Below, piece by piece: positions 1-4,982 of a stretch of 5,156 nucleotides of DNA. The translations under genes were made by a program, and so were the position numbers. Each line of letters begins with the position of its first letter. Positions within the stretch are counted from its first letter, which is position 1. Source of the stretch: an uncultured Thermomicrobiales bacterium. Its GTDB lineage: Bacteria > Chloroflexota > Chloroflexia > Thermomicrobiales > UBA6265. The stretch covers positions 1-5,156 of the forward strand of contig CADCWK010000213.1 in assembly GCA_902806375.1 (NCBI GenBank), written 5' to 3'. The notes beneath the pieces are model-generated. The model searched no databases, was not told the origin of the DNA, and saw only the letters and a list, made by a program, of their open reading frames with translations.

Positions 1-1
1 G

Positions 2-448
2 ACGACTTCCTGGCTCGGCAATACGACAACGGCAATCTGGGCGATCGCCGGGGTCGTGATCTGGCAGGGTGTCGGTTTCTACATGGTGTTGTTCGTCGCC
101 GGCATCCAAGGTATTCCCGATTCCTTCTACGAAGCGGCGACGCTGGACGGTGCGAATCGCTGGACGCAGTTCCGGACGATCACGCTGCCGCTCATCTGGG
201 AGAACATCCGGATCGGCGTGGTCTACATCGCGATCATCGCGCTCGACATGTTCGCGCTGGTGCAGGTCATGACGGCCGGCGGACCGAACCGATCGACCGA
301 GGTCGTCGCGCTGTACATGTACGATCAGGCGTTTGGTCGCAGCTTCTGGGGCTACGCGACGGCTGTCGGTGTCGTCCTGTTGATCCTGACCCTGATCCTC
401 TCGGTGGTCACGCTTCGCAGCACCTCCCGGGAGACCTACGAGTACTAG
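2..448 (+). CDS. Carbohydrate ABC transporter permease, MalF type (3' part only)
   Basis: This is one of two inner-membrane subunits that form the channel of a sugar importer energised by a separate ATPase. The reading frame is open from base 2, so the gene starts upstream of the window; 148 C-terminal residues are visible. The binding-protein-dependent permease signature is seen directly: the EAA loop begins at about base 131 (EAATLDGANRW), followed by the usual Phe, Ile and Leu-Pro positions (TITLPLI). This cytoplasmic loop docks on the ATPase. Hydrophobic segments lie before it (about bases 35-110) and after it (about 211-285 and 350-410), as expected for the last membrane helices of the fold. 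The next gene is a second permease 54 bases downstream, giving the standard MalF-MalG pair of the CUT1 family. A solute-binding protein gene probably lies just upstream. The substrate cannot be read from the sequence. Confidence 0.93.
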   Translation, partial: TTSWLGNTTTAIWAIAGVVIWQGVGFYMVLFVAGIQGIPDSFYEAATLDGANRWTQFRTITLPLIWENIRIGVVYIAIIALDMFALVQVMTAGGPNRSTEVVALYMYDQAFGRSFWGYATAVGVVLLILTLILSVVTLRSTSRETYEY

Positions 449-502
449 CCAACCCCGTGGTGACCGAGACAGATCCAGCTATCAGCGACACAGGAGTCCG
501 GA

Positions 503-1429
503 ATGGCAACCCAGCCAACGCAGATCAGCACGACGGCTCCTGTCCAGACGGCAGTGGTCCCTACCCCGAGGAGACGTTTCCGTCGCAACCACATGGCGGG
601 TGGCGACTACGCGTTCCTCGGCATCTCACAGTTCTTCCTTTTGGTCTGGGCGCTGCTCGTCATCCTGCCGCTGGTCTGGATGGTGGTCTCGGCGTTCAAG
701 ACCGACTCCGAGATCCTTTCGTCGCCGTGGAGCATCCCGGCTGCGCTCCAGTTCGACAACTTCGTCCGGGCCTGGAACGATGCCCGGATCGGCCGGTACA
801 TCTGGAACACCGTCGTCGTCGTGACCGGTGGGGTCGTCGGGACCCTGATCGTGTCCTCCATGGCGGCCTACGCGCTGTCCCGCTTCCAGTTCCCCGGCAA
901 CCGGTTCCTCTACTACCTGTTCGTCGCCGGCCTGATGTTTCCGACCTTCCTGGCCCTCGTCCCGCTCTACTTCGTCGTCGACGGGCTAGGGATGCTCGGG
1001 ACCAAGCACGGCCTGATCCTCGTCTACATCGCCTATTCACTCCCGTTCTCGATCTTCTTCCTGCACGGTTTCTTCAAGAACCTGCCGGGTGACCTCGCCG
1101 AGGCTGCCGTCATCGACGGCGCTGGTCCCTACCGGGTCTTCTTCCAGATCATGCTGCCGCTCGCCCGCTCCGGACTGATCGCCATGGCGATCTTCAACTT
1201 CCTCGGCCAGTGGAACCAGTACCTCCTGCCGCTGGTCCTCAACGCGGAACAGAGCAACTACGTCATCGCGCAGGGGCTGCAGGCCCTCAACCTCAACCAG
1301 GGATACCGGAGCGACTGGTCGGCGCTGTTCGCCGGGCTCACGATCACGATGGTCCCGATGCTGGTCGTCTACATCGTCTTCCAGCGGCGCCTCGAGGGCG
1401 GCCTCACGGCCGGCGCTCTCAAGGGGTAG
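503..1429 (+). CDS. Carbohydrate ABC transporter permease, MalG type
   Basis: This is the second channel subunit of the sugar importer, partner of the permease just upstream. It has 308 residues, slightly longer than the usual 270-300 because of a polar N-terminal tail of about 35 residues ending in an Arg cluster (RRRFRR, 23-28), presumably cytoplasmic. Six hydrophobic segments are visible at roughly 40-63, 104-125, 135-158, 170-192, 224-245 and 278-294. The EAA loop starts at Glu200 (EAAVIDGAGPYR) with Gly206 and Leu-Pro 219-220, the contact site for the ATPase. The family-typical WNQYLLPL stretch (237-244) and the C-terminal GLTAGALKG, characteristic of MalG-like CUT1 permeases, are both present. 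The ATG start is supported by an AGGAG at 492-496, six bases upstream. It is probably co-transcribed with the preceding permease. No ATPase gene follows; CUT1 systems often share an unlinked MsmK/MalK-type ATPase (family knowledge). Confidence 0.95.
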   Translation: MATQPTQISTTAPVQTAVVPTPRRRFRRNHMAGGDYAFLGISQFFLLVWALLVILPLVWMVVSAFKTDSEILSSPWSIPAALQFDNFVRAWNDARIGRYIWNTVVVVTGGVVGTLIVSSMAAYALSRFQFPGNRFLYYLFVAGLMFPTFLALVPLYFVVDGLGMLGTKHGLILVYIAYSLPFSIFFLHGFFKNLPGDLAEAAVIDGAGPYRVFFQIMLPLARSGLIAMAIFNFLGQWNQYLLPLVLNAEQSNYVIAQGLQALNLNQGYRSDWSALFAGLTITMVPMLVVYIVFQRRLEGGLTAGALKG

Positions 1430-1531
1430 CGGCCCTCCGGCTCCAGTGACACCCCGTGGCCATCCCGATGCCGGTTCCCGATAATGGGGCCGGCATCCGT
1501 CCGTCCGGCTTACCTGTAGAGCAGAGGTCCC
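1430..1531 (+). other. Intergenic gap between permease and dehydrogenase genes
   Basis: This 102-base gap is the likely boundary between the transporter genes and the enzyme genes. It contains one strong hairpin (1467-1497, listed separately) and a modest ribosome-binding site, AGAGG at 1523-1527, four bases before the GTG start of the dehydrogenase. I found no convincing -35/-10 pair. GTGACA at 1446-1451 resembles a -35 box and GATAAT at 1480-1485 resembles a -10 box, but they are 28 bases apart. Whether the enzyme genes have their own promoter is therefore open. Confidence 0.6.
1467..1497 (+). terminator. GC-rich hairpin after the permease genes, possible terminator without T tract
   Basis: A perfect 8-bp inverted repeat, GATGCCGG (1467-1474) and CCGGCATC (1490-1497), is seen directly. 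The stem can extend inward by two G-T wobble pairs and two C-G pairs to about 12 bp, leaving a 7-base loop (1479-1485). It starts 38 bases after the stop codon of the MalG-type gene. The following bases (CGTCCG) have no T run, so this is not a classic intrinsic terminator. U-poor hairpins are reported as 3' ends or mRNA-stability elements in high-GC bacteria, and that is the inferred role. It could lower expression of the downstream enzymes relative to the transporter instead of stopping transcription fully. Confidence 0.4.
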
Positions 1532-2314
1532 GTGGATCAGACACCGAACCCGGCCGGACGACTGACCGGAAAGACCGCCCTCGTCACCGGGAGTACCCGT
1601 GGCCTCGGCCGGACCGCCGCCGAGTGGCTGGCCCGGGAAGGGTGCGCCATCGTCGTCCACGGCCGCGAGCAGGTCGACGTCGACGCCACCGTCGCCGAGA
1701 TCGGCGCGCTCGGCGTGGCGGTCACCGGCGTCACCGCCGACCTGTCGCGGGTCGAGGACGCCCACCAGTTGGCCGAGCGGACGCTGGCCGCCGTGCCGCG
1801 ACTGGACATCCTCGTGAACAACGCCGGCATGAGCATCCGGGGCAGCTTCTGGGACGTCTCCGACGACGACTGGGCCTACCAGACCAACGTCAACTACCGC
1901 TCCCCGTTCATCCTGGCCCAGCACGCCGCCCGGCACATGATCGAGCGCGGGATCCGCGGCCGGATCGTCAACACGTCGACCATCGGCGCCCACCTCTGCC
2001 ACACCAACGCCGCGGTCTACGACGCGGCCAAGGGCGCCGTCGAGACGATGACCCGCAACATGGCGTTCGAACTCGGCCCGCACGGCGTCACGGTCAACTG
2101 CGTCATCCCCGGCGGCATCCCCGACCGGCCGACCAAGGGACCGCCGGCGACCTGGGGCGAGACCATCCGCCCCTACATCCCGCTCGGACGGGCGGGCTCG
2201 GCCGACGACACCGCCAACGCCGTCCGCTTCTTCTGCCTGCCCGAGTCCGAGTGGATCACGGGGCAGTGCCTGATGGTCGACGGCGGCCACTCCACCAGGT
2301 TGTGGGAGTCCTGA
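1532..2314 (+). CDS. SDR-family NAD(P)-dependent oxidoreductase
   Basis: This is a cytoplasmic oxidoreductase of the classical short-chain dehydrogenase/reductase family, probably interconverting an alcohol and a ketone on a sugar or related metabolite. Its 260 residues match the family norm of about 250. Visible motifs in order: the Rossmann glycine motif TGSTRGLG (19-26), Asp70 contacting the adenine ring, NNAG (96-99), Asn119, Ser149, then Tyr163 and Lys167 in YDAAK, followed by the PGG stretch (193-195) and the C-terminal GQCLMVDGG. The catalytic Asn-Ser-Tyr-Lys set is complete. Strand 2 ends in HGR (43-45) with no acidic residue, which suggests NADP(H) rather than NAD(H); this is inference. 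The GTG start is chosen because it follows AGAGG (1523-1527) and places the glycine motif at the usual distance from the N terminus. The methyltransferase gene begins 29 bases after the stop, so the two are probably in one operon. The substrate is unknown; family names such as gluconate or 3-oxoacyl reductase cannot be separated here. Confidence 0.94.
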   Translation: MDQTPNPAGRLTGKTALVTGSTRGLGRTAAEWLAREGCAIVVHGREQVDVDATVAEIGALGVAVTGVTADLSRVEDAHQLAERTLAAVPRLDILVNNAGMSIRGSFWDVSDDDWAYQTNVNYRSPFILAQHAARHMIERGIRGRIVNTSTIGAHLCHTNAAVYDAAKGAVETMTRNMAFELGPHGVTVNCVIPGGIPDRPTKGPPATWGETIRPYIPLGRAGSADDTANAVRFFCLPESEWITGQCLMVDGGHSTRLWES

Positions 2315-2343
2315 ACGGCGCGCCCCGGGGAGGGGCCATCACG

Positions 2344-3147
2344 ATGACGATCGACCAGCCGGTCAGCGTCGCCGAGACGCGCGAGATCTGGGACGCCAAG
2401 GCCCGCTTCTGGGATGAGCGGATGGGCGAAGGCAACGCCTGGCACCTGACGGCCGTCGGCCCGGCCGCCGAGGAACTGCTCGCCATCACCCCCGGCGACC
2501 GGGTTCTCGACGTCGGCTGCGGGAATGGCGTCCTCGCCCGGCGGCTGGCCGGACTCGGTGCCGCGGTGACGGCGACGGACTTCAGCCAGGTGTTCCTCGA
2601 CGCGGCCAGGGAGCGTTCGGCCAGCCTGCCCTATGCCGACCGGATCACCTGGCGGCTGCTCGACGCGACCGACGGGGCGGCGCTCCGCGACCTGACGGCC
2701 GAACCATTCGACGCGATCGTCACGACGATGGCGCTCCAGGACATGCCGGAGATCGGTCCGCTGGCCGCGGCAACGCCAACGCTGCTCCGGCCGGGCGGCC
2801 GCTTCGTCGCCGTCATCCCGCACCCCTGCTTCAACACCGTCGACGCGGTCCGGGTGACCGAGACCCGTGAAGTGAATGGCGAGATGCTGACGGAGGTCGG
2901 CATCCGGATCAGCCGCTACCTGACGCCCCTGACAAGCCTCGGCGTCGGGATGCGCGGCGAGCCGCGCCCGCATCACTACTTCGAGCGCACGGTCTCCGCC
3001 TACCTCGCACCGTGGCTGGCGGCCGGGATGGTCCTCGACGGGCTCCAGGAGCGGCCCGTCCGGGGTCCGTCACGACCTGGCAGCCTGGCGCCGGAGTCCG
3101 ACCTGCCCGTCATCCTCGCCTTCCGCTTTCGCCGGGGCACATCCTGA
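2344..3147 (+). CDS. Class I SAM-dependent methyltransferase
   Basis: This cytoplasmic enzyme is predicted to transfer a methyl group from S-adenosylmethionine to an unidentified small-molecule acceptor. It has 267 residues. The N-terminal part has the helix typical of many UbiE/type-11-like methyltransferases (IWDAKARFWDERMGEGN, 15-31). Motif I is VLDVGCGNG (54-62), the acidic residue after strand 2 is Asp79, and Asp107 lies in LLDATD after strand 3. FDAIVTTMALQDM (122-134) corresponds to strand 4, and LLRPGGRF (147-154) precedes strand 5. The following HPCFN (160-164), the HHYFERTVSAYL segment (210-221) and the closing LPVILAFRFR (254-263) match a widespread uncharacterised subfamily as I remember it. 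The ATG at 2344 follows a strong GGGGAGGGG (2327-2335) by eight bases. The same frame stays open far upstream through the dehydrogenase gene, but that part is an Arg-rich shadow and is not included. A methyltransferase inside a sugar-type cluster is unexpected. The acceptor is unknown. Confidence 0.92.
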   Translation: MTIDQPVSVAETREIWDAKARFWDERMGEGNAWHLTAVGPAAEELLAITPGDRVLDVGCGNGVLARRLAGLGAAVTATDFSQVFLDAARERSASLPYADRITWRLLDATDGAALRDLTAEPFDAIVTTMALQDMPEIGPLAAATPTLLRPGGRFVAVIPHPCFNTVDAVRVTETREVNGEMLTEVGIRISRYLTPLTSLGVGMRGEPRPHHYFERTVSAYLAPWLAAGMVLDGLQERPVRGPSRPGSLAPESDLPVILAFRFRRGTS

Positions 3148-3212
3148 CGGACAATCGGACCAACGGGGTTGCGCCAGCAACGCACGACGTCGTCCCAGAG
3201 GGAGTTCTCGTC
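3148..3212 (+). other. Short leader before the SelA-like gene with small symmetric elements
   Basis: This 65-base gap holds a small hairpin, GTTGC (3168-3172) and GCAAC (3177-3181) with a GCCA loop, then a perfect 10-bp palindrome ACGACGTCGT (3184-3193), then the ribosome-binding site. The clustering just before a start codon is compatible with a protein- or translation-level control site. The elements are short and could be chance at this base composition. No terminator or promoter is evident, so the gene is likely read through from the methyltransferase gene. Confidence 0.3.
3197..3204 (+). promoter_or_regulatory. Ribosome-binding site fixing the start of the SelA-like gene
   Basis: AGAGGGAG lies eight bases before the ATG at 3213. 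It decides the start: the frame is open back to about 3012, but that extension overlaps the methyltransferase gene and encodes a Pro/Arg/Gly-rich sequence with no relation to the enzyme family. Confidence 0.75.
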
Positions 3213-4388
3213 ATGACCGTTTCGCCCGCCGCAGAGGCCGCCGAGTCCGTTGCCCACGACGCCGTCCCAGCCGCCGTCCCCGAGGTCTATCGTCGCCTCG
3301 GCATCCGGCCGATCATCAACGCCTCCGCGACCCTGACGCGGCTGGGCGGTAGCGTCATGCCGGAGGTCGCCGTCAAGGCGATGGCCGAGGCGTCGCAGCA
3401 CTTCATCCCGCTGGACGAGCTCCAGCTCCGGGTCGGGGAGCGCATCGCCGACCTCACGGGCAACGAGGCCTGTTATGTCTCGTCCGGGGCGGCCGCCGGG
3501 ATCGCGATGTCGGTCGCCGCCTGCATCGCCGGGACGGATCTCAACCTGATCGGGGCCTTTCCCTACCTCGACGGCGTGACGAAGAACGAGGTCATCATCC
3601 ACGTCAGCCAGCGCAACGGCTACGACTACGCCGCCCGCCAGACCGGCGCCCGCGTCGTCGAGATCGGCGGCACAGCCGGGGACCTCCGGGCGGCGATCGG
3701 TGAGCGCACCGCCTGCATCCTGTGGTTCGCCGGGGCCCACTTCGCCGACGGCGCCCTGCCGCTCGAGGAGGTAATCGCCATCGGCCACGAGCATGGCGTC
3801 CCGGTCATCGTCGACGCAGCCGCCCAGGTGCCGGCGATCGCGAACCTGTCGCACTACACCGTCGGGCTCGGCGCCGACCTCGCCATCTTCAGCGGCGGCA
3901 AGGGGCTGCGCGGCCCGCAGAGCAGCGGCCTCGTCCTCGGACGGGCCGACCTGGTCGCCGGCTGCCGGTTGAACGGCAGCCCCAACCACAGCCTCGGCCG
4001 GCCGATGAAAGTGGGCAAGGAGGAGATGGTGGGCTTGCTCGCGGCCGTCGAGTACGCCCTCGAGCAGGACGAACCGGCGCTGCTCGAGGGGTACGAGGCG
4101 ATCGTGCAGCGCTGGGTCGCCGGGCTGTCCGGGTTCGCCGGCATCACCGCCGAGCGGATCTACCCCAGCGAGGCCGGGCAACCGCACGGTCGCGCGCTGA
4201 TCACCGTCAGCCCTGGCTTCCCCCTGACCCGTGACGCGATCGTCGCCGAGCTGTTCACCGGCGAGCCCCGGATCGCGGTCGCCGCGGTCGGCCCGGACGG
4301 CATTGCCCTCAACCCGCAGACGATCCAGCCCGGCGAGGACGAGATCGTCCTGGCGCGGCTGCGCGAGGTCCTCTCGACGGCCGGTTAG
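3213..4388 (+). CDS. SelA/DgaE-like PLP-dependent enzyme, probable sugar-derivative lyase
   Basis: This is a fold-type I, PLP-dependent enzyme of the SelA-like superfamily, cytoplasmic, 391 residues. Motifs seen: INASATLTRLGGS (35-47) near the N terminus; SSGAAAG (90-96), the likely phosphate-binding turn; YDYAARQTGA (137-146); VDAAAQ with Asp201, which contacts the pyridine nitrogen; and FSGGKGLRGPQSSGLVLG (226-243), whose Lys230 should form the Schiff base. Bacterial SelA, which makes Sec-tRNA, is about 460 residues with an extra N-terminal domain. This protein is shorter, lacks that domain, and has no selB, selC or selD nearby. It fits better with the catabolic branch typified by D-glucosaminate-6-phosphate ammonia-lyase (DgaE), which eliminates ammonia and water to give a 2-keto-3-deoxy sugar acid. 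Genes of this branch are often named selenium transferase in error. The neighbouring permeases and dehydrogenase support a carbohydrate role. The exact substrate is inferred only to class level; no kinase is present to make a phosphorylated one. Family is confident, reaction is not. Confidence 0.88.
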   Translation: MTVSPAAEAAESVAHDAVPAAVPEVYRRLGIRPIINASATLTRLGGSVMPEVAVKAMAEASQHFIPLDELQLRVGERIADLTGNEACYVSSGAAAGIAMSVAACIAGTDLNLIGAFPYLDGVTKNEVIIHVSQRNGYDYAARQTGARVVEIGGTAGDLRAAIGERTACILWFAGAHFADGALPLEEVIAIGHEHGVPVIVDAAAQVPAIANLSHYTVGLGADLAIFSGGKGLRGPQSSGLVLGRADLVAGCRLNGSPNHSLGRPMKVGKEEMVGLLAAVEYALEQDEPALLEGYEAIVQRWVAGLSGFAGITAERIYPSEAGQPHGRALITVSPGFPLTRDAIVAELFTGEPRIAVAAVGPDGIALNPQTIQPGEDEIVLARLREVLSTAG

Positions 4389-4445
4389 CGGTCGGACAGG
4401 CATTCCCCGCCACGCCGTCCGGGACGTCCTGCCCCTCCGGTCGCC

Positions 4446-4501
4446 GGTGGCGCTGGGCCGGGTGGTACCCTGCCTCCGCGCCGCCGACCCGGCCGGTCAC
4501 C
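4446..4501 (+). repeat. Interrupted inverted repeat, possible terminator or regulatory hairpin
   Basis: GGCCGGGT (4456-4463) is matched by ACCCGGCC (4487-4494), a perfect 8-bp inverted repeat around a 23-base loop. Outer arms GGTG (4446-4449) and CACC (4498-4501) can pair across an asymmetric internal loop. The loop contains the palindrome GGTACC (4464-4469). It lies 58 bases after the stop of the SelA-like gene, with no T tract. It may be a 3'-end structure or an operator. Its GC richness makes chance pairing a real alternative. Confidence 0.35.
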
Positions 4502-4546
4502 AGTGATCTCCGGGAACGGTGCGCGCGCCGGGGATTCCGCCAGGAC

Positions 4547-4553
4547 AGAGGGA
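4547..4553 (+). promoter_or_regulatory. Distant ribosome-binding site of the small membrane-protein gene
   Basis: AGAGGGA ends 12 bases before the ATG at 4566, longer than the usual 5-9. It is still the best purine-rich site near a start in this frame. The alternative GTG at 4503 would add 21 residues of polar, low-complexity sequence and has no clear site before it, so the ATG is preferred with moderate certainty. Confidence 0.45.
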
Positions 4554-4565
4554 CCGACCGCAACA

Positions 4566-4910
4566 ATGCCCAACGAGCCCAGACCGCGACGCGACATCAC
4601 CCGCGAGAACCTGACGTTCCCCCCGCATGGTCGGACATCCCGGGGCAGCAAGGGCATCTTCGTCATCTTCTTCGTCATCATGATCGCGATCGTCAGCTTC
4701 GCCCTGTACGTGACGTTCAACACGGACAGCCGCGAGCAGGCCGTCGAGGCGTTCAACACCGAGACGGCGGAGATCTTCCAGACGGCCGCCGCCGGCTCGA
4801 CCAGCACCGCCGCCGCCCTCGGCGTGCCGGGCGAAGGCTCGCCCGCCCTCCCGGTGCCAGCCTCGCCCGTCCTGACCGGCACGGCCACTCCACCCATGGC
4901 CACGCCCTAG
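4566..4910 (+). CDS. Small single-pass membrane protein, unknown function
   Basis: I do not recognise the family. The 114-residue protein has a basic, polar N-terminal part (1-29, with RPRR at 6-9 and several more Arg and Lys residues), one strongly hydrophobic helix (about 30-51, rich in Ile, Val and Phe), and a polar segment with an acidic stretch (54-70). The tail is low-complexity, dominated by Ala, Thr, Ser and Pro (72-114), ending in TGTATPPMATP. By the positive-inside rule the N terminus should be cytoplasmic and the Thr/Pro tail exterior. Long Thr/Pro tails of this kind often act as flexible spacers in the envelope. No lipobox, catalytic motif or known domain is visible. The next gene encodes an exported protein 72 bases downstream, so the two may form an envelope-related pair; this is inference. 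Real coding is supported by the clean membrane segment, the frame's composition and fit with neighbours. The start is less certain: a GTG at 4503 is possible. Confidence 0.7.
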   Translation: MPNEPRPRRDITRENLTFPPHGRTSRGSKGIFVIFFVIMIAIVSFALYVTFNTDSREQAVEAFNTETAEIFQTAAAGSTSTAAALGVPGEGSPALPVPASPVLTGTATPPMATP

Positions 4911-4920
4911 CGGCCCGACC

Positions 4921-4938
4921 GGCGTGGACCACCACGCC
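4921..4938 (+). terminator. Hairpin 10 bases after the small membrane-protein gene
   Basis: GGCGTGG (4921-4927) and CCACGCC (4932-4938) form a perfect 7-bp stem with an ACCA loop. The position straight after the stop codon suggests a transcript-end or attenuating hairpin. There is no T tract (CCACATCC follows), so full termination is doubtful. Confidence 0.4.
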
Positions 4939-4945
4939 CCACATC

Positions 4946-4962
4946 CCGGCGATGGACGCCGG
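4946..4962 (+). repeat. Second hairpin, just before the ribosome-binding site of the secreted-protein gene
   Basis: CCGGCG (4946-4951) and CGCCGG (4957-4962) form a perfect 6-bp stem with an ATGGA loop. It ends six bases before the ribosome-binding site at 4969. With the hairpin at 4921-4938 it makes two stems separated by seven bases in a 72-base gap. It could protect or tune translation of the downstream message. Confidence 0.4.
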
Positions 4963-4968
4963 ACCGAC

Positions 4969-4975
4969 AGGAGAG
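4969..4975 (+). promoter_or_regulatory. Strong ribosome-binding site of the truncated secreted-protein gene
   Basis: AGGAGAG stands seven bases before the ATG at 4983. It is among the best Shine-Dalgarno matches in the window and is the main evidence for a gene that runs off the right edge. Confidence 0.75.
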
Positions 4976-4982
4976 CAGACGG

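Larger units (their letters stand above)
4389..4565 (+). other. 177-base intergenic region with a long inverted repeat
   Basis: This gap separates the enzyme cluster from the small membrane-protein gene. I see no convincing gene in it. Frames run through it, but they have Arg/Ser/Pro-rich shadow composition. The only strong structure is the inverted repeat at 4446-4501. A TACCCT at 4466-4471 could be a -10 box, but no -35 box sits 16-18 bases upstream. The region is where the enzyme transcript should end and where a promoter for the downstream genes would be expected. Confidence 0.5.

Noticed and set aside
457..1092. + strand frame overlapping the MalG-type gene
   Set aside because: It lies almost wholly within a certain permease gene in another frame, is Arg/Pro-rich and has no hydrophobic or domain pattern.
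1446..1485. Possible promoter: GTGACA as -35 and GATAAT as -10
   Set aside because: The spacing is 28 bases, far from the usual 16-18, and neither element has a partner at the right distance.
1037..2290. Long open frame on the - strand (417 codons) opposite the permease end and the dehydrogenase gene
   Set aside because: It overlaps two well-supported genes, is rich in Asp/Gly/Arg/Val in the way typical of antisense frames in high-GC coding DNA, and shows no recognisable motif.
1456..2343. In-frame upstream extension of the methyltransferase, suggesting a 563-residue fusion
   Set aside because: The extension is almost pure Arg/Pro/Gly/His, the shadow of the dehydrogenase gene in another frame. 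The methyltransferase has its own strong ribosome-binding site and a natural N terminus at 2344.
3213..4388. Annotation as true L-seryl-tRNA(Sec) selenium transferase (selA)
   Set aside because: The protein is too short, lacks the N-terminal tRNA-binding domain, and has no selenocysteine genes nearby. The sugar-related context favours the catabolic branch.
3000..4403. Long open frame on the - strand (467 codons) opposite the SelA-like gene
   Set aside because: It is a mirror frame of a clear PLP-dependent enzyme, with low-complexity Asp/Gly/Arg/Leu composition and no domain signature. Its length is explained by GC-rich third positions.
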